64,000 nt of DNA from Christiangramia forsetii KT0803 (GTDB lineage: Bacteria; Bacteroidota; Bacteroidia; Flavobacteriales; Flavobacteriaceae). Under the pieces are notes generated by a model that was not told the DNA's origin, did no database searches, and saw only the letters and a program-made list of their open reading frames with translations. The position numbers and the translations under genes are program-made. Position 1 is the stretch's first letter, and every line of letters begins with the position of its first letter. The stretch is from contig NC_008571.1 of the NCBI RefSeq assembly GCF_000060345.1, positions 3,042,501 through 3,106,500 on the forward strand, given 5' to 3'. This document shows positions 38,753 to 47,295 of this stretch, piece after piece.

Positions 38753-41179
38753 TTAAAACTTGAAGGACAATCCTCCTCCAGCTCCAAACCTATTATCGTA
38801 ACTACCCATTAGAGAAAAATTCTTTGATAGAAAATACTCCAGTCCGGCACTCCAGGTTTGTTCATTTTCAAAATCTTTTCCTTCTTCCAGGTCATTTACC
38901 CATCCAAAATCTGCCTGAAATTCATACTCTCCAAAAACAGCCAATCTTGGAAAAATCATAATTTCCCTCGCAAGACTAATCTGGGGTCTTAGTTTACTAT
39001 CTAAACGTACATCGAGCGAAAACATATAGGGGGTGAAATATCTAAGTCCCCCAATTGCAGTGGTACTTAGCTCATCCATACTGTTTTCCATTTCATTTTC
39101 TACATTCACACCTCCGAATAATCGTACCCAGTCATTGATATAATATTCATAAGAAAATTCAGCTTCCAGGTTCTGGTTCCATCCATACTCTGCCAATGCT
39201 GTAAATTGATTTCTAACATTTGAGCTAACAACATTCAATTCAGTCATATGCGACGCCGCATCCAGCATTCCCCAGGTATAGAATTTATTGGTTTCCCTAA
39301 CCAGATTACTAACAGGAAAGGGTTCCATCCGTTCATCTCTCTTAGTATCATAGCTTACTATTCTGGCCATTCCTGCATCCATGTGATATAGTATATGGCA
39401 ATGAAAAAACCAGTCACCATACTCATTTCCATAAAACTCTATGGTGACCTCCTGCATAGGCGGCACATTTACGGTGTGTTTAAGAGGTGAATATTCTCCA
39501 TTTTTATTAAGAACTCTAAAGAAATGCCCGTGTAAATGCATTGGGTGATGCATCATGGTTAGATTATTAAAAGTAATACGGGTAACTTCATCACCTTTAA
39601 TTTTTATCTTATCTGCTTCAGATAGCGTCACTCCGTTCATACTCCATATATACCTGTTCATGTTTCCTGTTAAATTCAGTAATACATTGGTCACAGGAAT
39701 GCTATCGTTAAACTCTGTCTTCTCCGGAGCTTTTAAATAATCATAATTATATTCTGAAAACATATCCATTCCCTGCATGCCTTCCTTAGAATCTTTTTTC
39801 ATTTCGCTCATGCCATTCATTTCCTGATTTGGTTTATCAGAATTGGACATTTTCATAGTGTCATTCTTCATTTTCATTTTTGAGTGATCCATTTGAGAAT
39901 GATCCATTTTCGCCATAGATGAATCTTTTTCCATCTTCATTTTTGAATGATCCATCCCGGAGTGATCCATTTCAGGATTTTGTTTTTTATCCTCCATCTT
40001 CATCCCCCCGTGATCCATGTTATCCATCTGCATGCCCCACTTTTCTTTAAGTTTATAGGGTTCTGGATGATTAGGGCGGGATTGCAATGCAGGAGCACCC
40101 ATCTTCATATCCATCTTTGCCATTTTCTGCATCATTCCAATCTTATCGGGGCGAGGTACATCCGGCGCCGGCAGGACTTCTCCCTGCCCGAGAAACGCAG
40201 AAGCAGTTCCTGAACCATCCTGGGCCATAATTTTAAATTCCATTTTTCTATTTTCTGGAATTTCTACAATAAAATCATAAGTTTCAGCTACCCCTATAAA
40301 TGTTTTATTGCGTTTCACCGGAACTACATTTTTTCCATCAGCAGAAACCAATGTCGGCGTCTCGCCTCCAAACGTCATCCAGAACGAAGTAGAGGCTGAA
40401 CCATCAATAATTCGCAACCTTACTTTTTCTCCAGGTTTAAATTCAGGATATTCAATTTTTTCCTCTCCGTTAATCAGGAACGCGGGATAATATATATCTG
40501 CAATGTCAGCGCCTTCCATACGCTGCCTCCAAAAATCTAATTGGGCACCAAAAGCTCCACGCTTAATTACCTGGTTAAGCGGAGTGGCAGTTCCTTTTTT
40601 AATATTATACCATTCAGTTCCTCTTTTTAAAAATCGAAGTACATCTTTTGGTTTCTCGTTAGTCCAGTCTGAAAGTACTAAGACAAGATCTTTATCATAC
40701 TCCAGTTCTTTTTCCTTTGGATGAATTAAAAGAGAACCAAAAACACCGCTTTGCTCCTGTAACATGGTATGGGAATGGTACCAATAGGTTCCATTTTGTT
40801 TTATCTCAAATTCATATTTAAAGGTAGTTCCTGGTTTAATTGGAGGAGTTGTAAGATAAGGTACTCCATCAAAAAAGTTTGGAAGCAACATTCCATGCCA
40901 GTGAATGGAAGTTTCCACATCCATCTTATTCTCCACATAAATCACTGCATACTCCCCTTCGGTAAACTCCAGCGTTGGCCCGGGAATTCCTCCGTTCACT
41001 GTCATGCCCATTACTTCTTTACCGGCTTTATTTACTTTTTCCTGGTCAATGGTAAGTTGGTATTCCCGTACCGGCAGGTCATTTACATTACCTTCCACCG
41101 AGGCTTCCAATTCTTGCTGCGCATATCCTGTAACTCCAACAATCAAGATTAAGATTAGTAGATAATTTTTCAATATCAT
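38753..41179 (-). CDS. Multicopper oxidase fused to a CopB-like outer-membrane barrel
   Basis: The 808-residue protein has a signal peptide (about 1-20) and three cupredoxin-type domains with copper ligands HWHGMLLPN (about 88), YWYHSHTML (about 133), HHPMHLHGHFFRV (about 546) and HCHILYHMDAGM (about 592). This is a PcoA/CopA-type Cu(I) oxidase. Between domains 2 and 3 is a Met/His-rich segment (about 383-468) with repeated DHSKMKM and DHGGMKM words. After the oxidase, residues about 625-808 read as beta-strands ending GGGLSFKF and look like the CopB/PcoB barrel (EYGWNQNLEAEFSYEYYINDWVRLF). Fusion of the two normally separate proteins would tether the oxidase to the outer membrane. Confidence 0.9.
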   Translation of the reverse strand: MILKNYLLILILIVGVTGYAQQELEASVEGNVNDLPVREYQLTIDQEKVNKAGKEVMGMTVNGGIPGPTLEFTEGEYAVIYVENKMDVETSIHWHGMLLPNFFDGVPYLTTPPIKPGTTFKYEFEIKQNGTYWYHSHTMLQEQSGVFGSLLIHPKEKELEYDKDLVLVLSDWTNEKPKDVLRFLKRGTEWYNIKKGTATPLNQVIKRGAFGAQLDFWRQRMEGADIADIYYPAFLINGEEKIEYPEFKPGEKVRLRIIDGSASTSFWMTFGGETPTLVSADGKNVVPVKRNKTFIGVAETYDFIVEIPENRKMEFKIMAQDGSGTASAFLGQGEVLPAPDVPRPDKIGMMQKMAKMDMKMGAPALQSRPNHPEPYKLKEKWGMQMDNMDHGGMKMEDKKQNPEMDHSGMDHSKMKMEKDSSMAKMDHSQMDHSKMKMKNDTMKMSNSDKPNQEMNGMSEMKKDSKEGMQGMDMFSEYNYDYLKAPEKTEFNDSIPVTNVLLNLTGNMNRYIWSMNGVTLSEADKIKIKGDEVTRITFNNLTMMHHPMHLHGHFFRVLNKNGEYSPLKHTVNVPPMQEVTIEFYGNEYGDWFFHCHILYHMDAGMARIVSYDTKRDERMEPFPVSNLVRETNKFYTWGMLDAASHMTELNVVSSNVRNQFTALAEYGWNQNLEAEFSYEYYINDWVRLFGGVNVENEMENSMDELSTTAIGGLRYFTPYMFSLDVRLDSKLRPQISLAREIMIFPRLAVFGEYEFQADFGWVNDLEEGKDFENEQTWSAGLEYFLSKNFSLMGSYDNRFGAGGGLSFKF

Positions 41180-41197
41180 TTTATTTTTTTTAAAGTA

Positions 41198-41258
41198 CTG
41201 TCAAAATCAGCGCAGTCGAAGTTTTACAAGAGCCTTCCAATGCGCTTAGGCTGACATG
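41198..41258. repeat. Degenerate palindromic repeat upstream of the oxidase gene
   Basis: CTGTCA...GCGCAGTCGAAG is followed by a decayed partner CTTCCAATGCGCTTAGGCTGACA. It is a degraded copy of the same repeat family as 48676-48729 and 47237-47262. Confidence 0.65.
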
Positions 41259-41295
41259 AGTAATAATAAAATTGTTAAACACACTTTATTATTTA

Positions 41296-41787
41296 TCAAT
41301 TTTCATTTTCCAGACGGTAGATAATCTTCTTCATCTGGGCAATTTCTCGTTTCTGTGCTTCAATGATCTCCTCGGCCAGTTTTTTAGTCTCGGGATCTTT
41401 TAAATCGGCTCTTTTACTGGTTAATACCGCAATAGAATGGTGAGGTATCATCGCTTTCATATACAAAACATCTCCAATTATGGGTCTCTGTGCTCTCACT
41501 AAACCTAATGCACTTACGAACAAAACAAGGCTCCCTACATAAATGGCGATATTTTTTTTCCTATTCTTATACATATTTAACATGAGGGATAACATGATTA
41601 CTGCCATAGCAGCAATACCCAAACAGGTCATGTAAAACCGGGTTAGACTAAAGTAAACATGGTCAAATTCATAAGTATTCAAATACATTGTGATATACAT
41701 GGCTACAAATGATAGTCCAAGCATAAGAAAGAATTTGCCGTAATTGTTTCCTTTCATACTGTCATGTTTTTTGTCTTCTGAATTCAT
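41296..41787 (-). CDS. DUF305-like membrane protein
   Basis: The 163-residue protein has three membrane segments (about 15-35, 45-70 and 77-97) and a C-terminal helix pair (about 103-163) starting with MKAMIPHHSIAVLTSKRA, the DUF305 hallmark MIPHH. The histidine pair and Met residues suggest metal contact. Members are frequently found with copper-resistance genes. It lies between the oxidase and DUF3347 copy 2 in the same orientation with a 31-base gap to the latter. Confidence 0.85.
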   Translation of the reverse strand: MNSEDKKHDSMKGNNYGKFFLMLGLSFVAMYITMYLNTYEFDHVYFSLTRFYMTCLGIAAMAVIMLSLMLNMYKNRKKNIAIYVGSLVLFVSALGLVRAQRPIIGDVLYMKAMIPHHSIAVLTSKRADLKDPETKKLAEEIIEAQKREIAQMKKIIYRLENEN

Positions 41788-41818
41788 TTTGTTGGTTTTA
41801 TGGTTGGTATAATAAAAT

Positions 41819-42367
41819 TTACTTTTTAATGGTTTTCTTTACAGATCCACAATTCAGCATCTTTTCCCCGAAATAAGGATTTCTTATTTCTTCCACATCT
41901 GCATACCAGTAAGCTCCTTTATTATTAAAGGCCATTGGACAGAATTTTTTATAAATAGCTCCGCCAGACAAGGCCTCTTCAAACATTGGCCCTGCTTTTT
42001 CGGTAAATTTTGAAAATAATTCCCGCTGTTTTTCTATGTCATCGGTGCTGGCTATCTGCCCGGCAATAGATTTCATCTCTGCCCGTTCTTCGGTAAAAGA
42101 TTCTTCCATGCTCTTAGCAACATCTTTAACCTGGCTGGCATCTGCATTGGTCAAAGCCAATTTCATCTCCAGATAATTATGCCATATTTTCCCGGTCATT
42201 CCATCTTTAAAATCCTGATCGGCCACATCTACCGTCTCCTTTTCTGCCTTTTTAACCTCTTCAGGGCTATTTATCTCCACTGACTGTTTACCTTTATTAT
42301 CCACACAAGACGTAAATACAATGGCTGTAAACAGAATAGCAAACAGATTTAATATTTCTCTTTTCAT
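41819..42367 (-). CDS. DUF3347 lipoprotein (copy 2)
   Basis: The protein has a lipobox (IVFTSCVD, about residue 18 from the start used here) and a DUF3347 domain ending YKKFCPMAFNNKGAYWYA...IRNPYFGEKMLNCGSV. It is closely similar to copy 1 and to the end of the CusB-like adaptor. The start at 42367 (MKREILNL) gives a proper lipoprotein signal; a longer frame from 42409 adds 14 residues that spoil it. It follows the second CxxC-AraC gene. Confidence 0.85.
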   Translation of the reverse strand: MKREILNLFAILFTAIVFTSCVDNKGKQSVEINSPEEVKKAEKETVDVADQDFKDGMTGKIWHNYLEMKLALTNADASQVKDVAKSMEESFTEERAEMKSIAGQIASTDDIEKQRELFSKFTEKAGPMFEEALSGGAIYKKFCPMAFNNKGAYWYADVEEIRNPYFGEKMLNCGSVKKTIKK

Positions 42368-42442
42368 TTTTTGATTAGTTTTAATTAAGTATCTAAAATA
42401 CAGGTTCACAAAGCCTTAGATTGTTATAATTTCTTGAAACTT

Positions 42443-43012
42443 CTATAAAATTTGGTCTAAAGAATTTCTAAAATTTTGGTTTAACGTCTTATATTCAGTG
42501 AGACTCATACCGGTTTCAGTCTTAAATTGCCTGGACAGATGATTCACATTACTGTAATCCAGCAACTGACTCATTTGTGTGAAATTATATTCCTTTGACT
42601 GAATAAGTTCCTTTACTTTTTCGATTTTCAGCTTTATAAAATACTTCTCTACGGTAGTATTTTCGGTATAAGAAAAAATCCTGCTCAAACGTGAATAATC
42701 ACTGTCGGTCTCTTCAGAAAGATAATTGGATAAAGTGCCGGTCTTTTGAATAGGCAGGTTTTCCAGAAGTCGAATAAGACATAATTTAACCTGTTCCACC
42801 AGAATCCTGTCACTGCTCTGCAATAATTCAAAGCCATTTTCATGAAGAACTTTGTGCAGTTTCTTTTCATGCACTTCCCTGTTTTCACTCTCATACACTA
42901 CCCGCCCCAACTCTACAAGTTTAATATCGAGCCCGGCCTCAATTAGCTCATTCCTTACTACTTTTATGCAGCGGTCACAAACCATATTTTTTATAAAGAC
43001 TTCTATCATCAT
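42443..43012 (-). CDS. AraC-type regulator with N-terminal CxxC metal-binding-like domain (copy 2)
   Basis: The 189-residue protein has the same two-part plan as copy 1. It has an N-terminal segment with IKNMVCDRCIKVVRNEL (CxxC at about 12-15) ending in GFELL, a helical linker, and an AraC helix-turn-helix (about 120-178, IEKVKELIQSKEYNFTQMSQLLDYSN). The two copies share IKNxVCxRCI and HEKKL/HQLQK-like positions but differ widely elsewhere, so the duplication is old. Inferred to be a copper-responsive regulator. It is next to DUF3347 copy 2, mirroring the pair at 35702-36917. Confidence 0.85.
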   Translation of the reverse strand: MMIEVFIKNMVCDRCIKVVRNELIEAGLDIKLVELGRVVYESENREVHEKKLHKVLHENGFELLQSSDRILVEQVKLCLIRLLENLPIQKTGTLSNYLSEETDSDYSRLSRIFSYTENTTVEKYFIKLKIEKVKELIQSKEYNFTQMSQLLDYSNVNHLSRQFKTETGMSLTEYKTLNQNFRNSLDQIL

Positions 43013-43038
43013 AATCTGGCTGGAATTTTCCTAAAATC

Positions 43039-43608
43039 TTATTTTTGAACCTTAAAAGGAATAGCAATTTTCACCTTTTCCCAGCTAAGAGTAATCTCAC
43101 CTTGTTGCTCCGCCGTTTTAGTTACTTCATACCTTAATTCCTCCTGAAGCTTCTCCAATTTTAAAGGTTTAGTCTCCAGTACCAATACATTTTTAGCTTC
43201 ATCATACTCATCCTTCCCATGCTGGTCCCAATGGCTGTTGAACATCACCTTCCAGGTTTCTTTTCCGGGAACCGTAAAAAAGGCATACTTCCCTGCAGGT
43301 AATATTTTCCCGTTAAAGTCAAGATCTTTATTGGTTTCCAGCCAGGTTACTTTATGAGCACCAGATTGCCATACACGATCATAGCCTACAAGACCGCCAA
43401 AAATCATCCTGTCCCTTACTGAAGGGGATGAATAATCTATATGTACATGCGCGTCCCCAATCATAGCCATTGCACTGGTATGAGGGCTCAGACTTTTTTT
43501 CGAATTTTCAGAACTTTTCTTCATGTTATGACCGGAATGATCTTCATGCTGGGCATTCGCTTGAATTGTAAAAGCTGCGATAAGGGCTATGTAAATCAGG
43601 TTTTTCAT
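43039..43608 (-). CDS. DUF2911 family secreted protein
   Basis: The 189-residue protein has a signal peptide (about 1-19, ending ANAQ), a short His-rich start (HEDHSGHNM) and the DUF2911 domain (VHIDYSSPSVRDRMIFGGLVGY, TWLETNKDLDFNGK, LPAGKYAFFTVPG). The function of the family is unknown. It lies inside the copper operon between the NTF2-like lipoprotein and the second CxxC-AraC gene. Confidence 0.87.
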   Translation of the reverse strand: MKNLIYIALIAAFTIQANAQHEDHSGHNMKKSSENSKKSLSPHTSAMAMIGDAHVHIDYSSPSVRDRMIFGGLVGYDRVWQSGAHKVTWLETNKDLDFNGKILPAGKYAFFTVPGKETWKVMFNSHWDQHGKDEYDEAKNVLVLETKPLKLEKLQEELRYEVTKTAEQQGEITLSWEKVKIAIPFKVQK

Positions 43609-43625
43609 TTTCTTATTTTTTTAAA

Positions 43626-44171
43626 TTATTGTTTTGGGTTATAATTTCTTGACGAGGAATGGGTCTTGATTATTTTCCAGGTATCTTCATTTCTTTTTAA
43701 AATTGAGGTGGCTACTCCTTTTTTCTGAATTTTTCTTTGTTCGCCTTCTTCTTCTTCTTCATTAAATATGATGGTATAGACATAGGTTTCCGTAGTAAAA
43801 GCATAGGGTAGATCTACATTAACATCCAGCTTATAATCTGAATATTTGAAACTTTCAAAATGTCCCAACTCCGGTCCCAAATGCTGGTCTATATATTCTT
43901 TATAAGTCCCTTCAACCCCACCAGATTCATAAACTTCTGACGAATCTGAAAAAAGTTTAAAAGTACCTTCGGTGGTAAGGTTTTCCAAGGCGTTTTTATA
44001 GGATTTCATCAGCTTGCTTACGACCTCTTGTTCAGCTTTCCTGGTTATTGATTCCCTGCTTTCAAATTTCATTTTTTCACCTGCATCCTCAGTTGCTTCC
44101 TTTTTTTCTTCGCAAGAGCTGAAGATGAAAAGTGCAGCTGTGAGAAACAGGATTGATTTTAGTTTTTTCAT
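43626..44171 (-). CDS. NTF2-like lipoprotein of unknown function
   Basis: The 181-residue protein has a lipobox (FIFSSCEE, Cys about 20), a charged linker and an NTF2/SnoaL-like domain (about 50-180), with KSYKNALENLTTEGTFKLFSDS and a C-terminal VATSILKRNEDTWKIIKTHSS strand pair. No metal motif is evident. It lies 20 bases after the CusB-like gene, so it is part of the efflux operon. Confidence 0.7.
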   Translation of the reverse strand: MKKLKSILFLTAALFIFSSCEEKKEATEDAGEKMKFESRESITRKAEQEVVSKLMKSYKNALENLTTEGTFKLFSDSSEVYESGGVEGTYKEYIDQHLGPELGHFESFKYSDYKLDVNVDLPYAFTTETYVYTIIFNEEEEEGEQRKIQKKGVATSILKRNEDTWKIIKTHSSSRNYNPKQ

Positions 44172-44191
44172 ATCGATATTCTAATAATTGG

Positions 44192-45886
44192 TTATAAAGT
44201 TTTAGTTGTTTCCCCACAATTCAGCATCGCTTCGCCGTAATATGGATTTTCAATGTTTTTGGAAAGGCTTAACCAATCGGCACCCTTATTACTGTTTGCC
44301 ATCGGGCAGTGTTGCAGGTAAATAGTGGAATCTAATTTCTCTACATTCCCGGCAACCAAAATCATTTGCTGTGAAAGAATTCTGAAATGATCCCGTTGAT
44401 TTTCCAGTTTCTCATTTTCTGAAATTCCTTCAAGCATTTCCCTGATCTTCCCTATATGTCCTGAGAGCATTTCAGAAGAACCTTCGATATTGATCTTTTC
44501 AGTTTTCTGAAGTAATTCTAAAGCGATCGCTGAAGTTTTATCGGCATCAGAAGCTACCAGAGCATCTTTCAATTCAAAATAAGAAGGCAATAGCTGTTTA
44601 AACTGAGACTGGAAAGCATTTGAAAGTTTCATTTCCATTCCCATTTCAGAATCCATCTCTACTTTTTGATTCATCATACTGGATTTTCCCTGAAGCTGGG
44701 CCGCGGCATCCACCGTAAAAGTTCCGTTGGTCACCACTTCTTCACCGCTACTTAAACCTTCAAGAACCTGATAGGTTTCGCCACTGGAATTCCCTAGTTT
44801 CACTTCCCTCATTTCAAAAACAGGCTCTGTAGCACTGGTTTTTACATAGACCAAAGAACGTTCCCCCGTCCACATAACGGCGCTTTTTGGAACTTCAAGA
44901 CTTTCATTACTTGATTTAGAAGTGCTTTCAACTGCTGCCTGAACAAACATCCCGGGTTTCAGTTGATTATTGCTGTTATTTAAAACCACCCTAACCTCCA
45001 CCGTTCTGGACGCATTGTCCAGTATAGGATTGATAAAAGAAATTTTTCCGCTGAAATTTTCATTGGGAATCGCGTTTATAGAAATATCTAAATCCTGGCC
45101 TTCTTTTAAATTGGAGATCTGCGATTCATAGGCATCAAATACAGCCCAAACTTTATCAAGATTCGCGATCTTCAGTAAGCCCTGACCTCTCTCCACATAA
45201 TCTCCTTCCTGAACCATTTTTTCAGTAACAACGCCTGAAACATTGGAATACACGGGGAAATTTTCAGTTACCTGTCCGGAACTTTCAATTTGATTGATCT
45301 GATTATCTGAAAGTTTCCAGAATTTTAGCTTATTACGTACCGCGTTGTAAAGAGAAGGCTGAGACTCTTTTAACTTTGCAGCGGTGATCAATTCCTGCTG
45401 GGCTGCCACCAGTTCCGGTGAATAAATTCTAGCCAGAAGGGCTCCTCTATTCACTTTTTCGCCAGTAGAGCTTATATTAAGGTTTTCAATTCTTCCGCCT
45501 ACATGGGAAGACTGAACACTGTTTTGATCTTCACTCTCCATGATCTTTCCTGAAAGCGTAATTTTTCCATCAATTCCGTTACCCTGGCCCACAATGCTGG
45601 TCTGGATATTGGCAAGTTTCATGGCATTTTCGGTCATGCTAATTTCATCAGCTCCCAGTCCGTCTGAACTTGCATCAGCAGGAATAAGATCCATTCCACA
45701 AATAGGACAATCGCCCGGTTCGGGTTGCATAATCTGCGGGTGCATGGAACAGGTCCACATAGTTTCAGTTTCTCCCTGCTCATGCTCGTGATTCGCAGTT
45801 TTTTCTTCAGAAGAATTGCCAAAAAACAGATACCCCAGAAGAAGGCCTGCGATCAAAATTCCAATGTATATGATTATTTTTTTCAT
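44192..45886 (-). CDS. cusB: CusB-type RND efflux adaptor with C-terminal DUF3347 domain
   Basis: The 564-residue membrane-fusion protein has an N-terminal membrane anchor (about 5-25) and a metal-binding WTCSMHPQI...GDCPICGMDL segment (about 44-70). The barrel-sandwich/helical hairpin/beta-barrel body follows (about 95-400, with VVTEKMVQEGDYVERGQ and VWAVFDAYESQI). An appended DUF3347 domain (about 430-564) ends YLQHCPMANSNKGADWLS and NPYYGEAMLNCG. It bridges the CusA pump and the outer-membrane channel for Cu(I)/Ag(I) export. The extra domain presumably delivers or senses copper. Confidence 0.93.
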   Translation of the reverse strand: MKKIIIYIGILIAGLLLGYLFFGNSSEEKTANHEHEQGETETMWTCSMHPQIMQPEPGDCPICGMDLIPADASSDGLGADEISMTENAMKLANIQTSIVGQGNGIDGKITLSGKIMESEDQNSVQSSHVGGRIENLNISSTGEKVNRGALLARIYSPELVAAQQELITAAKLKESQPSLYNAVRNKLKFWKLSDNQINQIESSGQVTENFPVYSNVSGVVTEKMVQEGDYVERGQGLLKIANLDKVWAVFDAYESQISNLKEGQDLDISINAIPNENFSGKISFINPILDNASRTVEVRVVLNNSNNQLKPGMFVQAAVESTSKSSNESLEVPKSAVMWTGERSLVYVKTSATEPVFEMREVKLGNSSGETYQVLEGLSSGEEVVTNGTFTVDAAAQLQGKSSMMNQKVEMDSEMGMEMKLSNAFQSQFKQLLPSYFELKDALVASDADKTSAIALELLQKTEKINIEGSSEMLSGHIGKIREMLEGISENEKLENQRDHFRILSQQMILVAGNVEKLDSTIYLQHCPMANSNKGADWLSLSKNIENPYYGEAMLNCGETTKTL

Positions 45887-45891
45887 CTTTA

Positions 45892-47109
45892 TTAATTATT
45901 TACAGTAAGGTATTCTACGATAGCATCTTTTTTAAACCAGGTGCTCACCGCTTCTACAAGGTTCATTTGTACCTGTAGTTGTATTTCCTGAATATCCAGG
46001 ACGTCATCAAAATCTATGGTTCCCGTTTCGTATTGTTTCAGTAATAATTCCTCGGCATCTCTGGCCTGGGAAAGATTATCTGTTTGAACCTCAAATTTGA
46101 TCCTGGAAGAAGCACGTTCATTCAATGCTGATCTTAATCTGCTTTCCAGTTCGTTTAAGGCTGAAGTTCTATCAGATGAAATTTGATCCTGCCGCAATTC
46201 ATTTTGCCTGGATACAGAACGATATTTTTTATTGAAAATAGGTACCGAAACAGATAGCATTGGCATAATAATGTCCTTTCCATTATCCGGGATATTCATA
46301 TCGGTTCGTTCCTGAACGCCTATATAATCAAGTCCGAATCCCAATTTTGGAGCTGCTTCCTGCTTATTTACCAGTTCAGAATTTTCAATACTTTCAGCAA
46401 ATCTGTCATAAAGCTGTAACTCGGGATGCAATGTTAAATTCATATTTTCAGACTCTTTCAAAGGAATCACTAAAGTATCCTGAACATTAATCTGCGTGTT
46501 ATCATCAACATTTAATAGATTATTAAACTGTGTTTGTTTAGCCTCTTTCTGAAGTTGAAAATTCTCTTTTTTCTCAAGTAGATCATTTTGTCTCATTTTG
46601 AGTCTGAGCACTTCCACCGCTGAAGCTTTTCCTACCTCAACAGAATTTAGAGCCATCGTTCTATATACTTCCAGAAGATCGATATTTTGCTGTAATACCT
46701 CTATTTTTTCCTCAATTTCATAAATATCAAAATAGAGCTGAGATACTTCTAATTTCAATTGTCTCTGTGCTATTTCAAGATCAACCTCCTCTATATCTAC
46801 CATAGAACCGGCATAATCCATTCTGGACTGGATAGTTCCAAACCAGGGAATCATTTGTCTTACCGAAACTCTCATTTTTTGAGCCCCGGTTCTGGTTTCC
46901 GGCTCGCTTATAAAATAGCCTGCTCCAAATTCGGTGTCGGGAATTGAATTCACTTCATTGATTCTTTCCTCTGCAATCGCAACATTTTGCTGCAAGGATT
47001 GAATTTGAGGATTATTATCCAGAGCCTGATTTTGGTAGGTTTGGAGTTGCTGAGCATGAATAAATCCAGTTCCTGCCAGGATAAATATTATTAAAATCAG
47101 TTTTTTCAT
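45892..47109 (-). CDS. cusC: TolC-family outer-membrane efflux channel (CusC type)
   Basis: The 405-residue protein has a signal peptide (about 1-19, ending IHAQ) and the repeated long helical hairpins of outer-membrane efflux proteins. Examples are LQTYQNQALDNNPQIQSLQQ, the VGKASAVEVLRLKMRQNDL region (about 160-180) and the ETGTIDFDDVLDIQ repeat near the C-terminus. It lies 5 bases before cusB in transcription order. Together with cusA and cusB it forms a three-part heavy-metal exporter. Confidence 0.92.
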   Translation of the reverse strand: MKKLILIIFILAGTGFIHAQQLQTYQNQALDNNPQIQSLQQNVAIAEERINEVNSIPDTEFGAGYFISEPETRTGAQKMRVSVRQMIPWFGTIQSRMDYAGSMVDIEEVDLEIAQRQLKLEVSQLYFDIYEIEEKIEVLQQNIDLLEVYRTMALNSVEVGKASAVEVLRLKMRQNDLLEKKENFQLQKEAKQTQFNNLLNVDDNTQINVQDTLVIPLKESENMNLTLHPELQLYDRFAESIENSELVNKQEAAPKLGFGLDYIGVQERTDMNIPDNGKDIIMPMLSVSVPIFNKKYRSVSRQNELRQDQISSDRTSALNELESRLRSALNERASSRIKFEVQTDNLSQARDAEELLLKQYETGTIDFDDVLDIQEIQLQVQMNLVEAVSTWFKKDAIVEYLTVNN

Positions 47110-47127
47110 ATACTTTATTATTTAAAA

Positions 47128-47262
47128 GTCATTGCGAGCCTTAAAAAAGGCGAAGCAATCTCAACTTCATATCCAAATTGCTGTTCTAGAGTTTGCTTCG
47201 TCGTTCCTCCTCGCAAAGACGTCTCTCTTATTATCCACATTTCGACTGCGCTCAATGTGACA
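47128..47262. repeat. Palindromic repeats between cusA and cusC
   Basis: At 47128-47222, GTCATTGCGAG pairs with CTCGCAAAGAC around AGCAATC and GTTTGCTTCGTC arms; this is the TCATTGCGAGGAACGAAGC-type repeat. At 47237-47262 is a half-copy TTCGACTGCGCTCAATGTGA of the type found whole inside cusA. These make up most of the 186-base gap between cusA and cusC. Confidence 0.75.
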
Positions 47263-47295
47263 TATACTTACCATTTTAATCTCTTTAACTACTTT

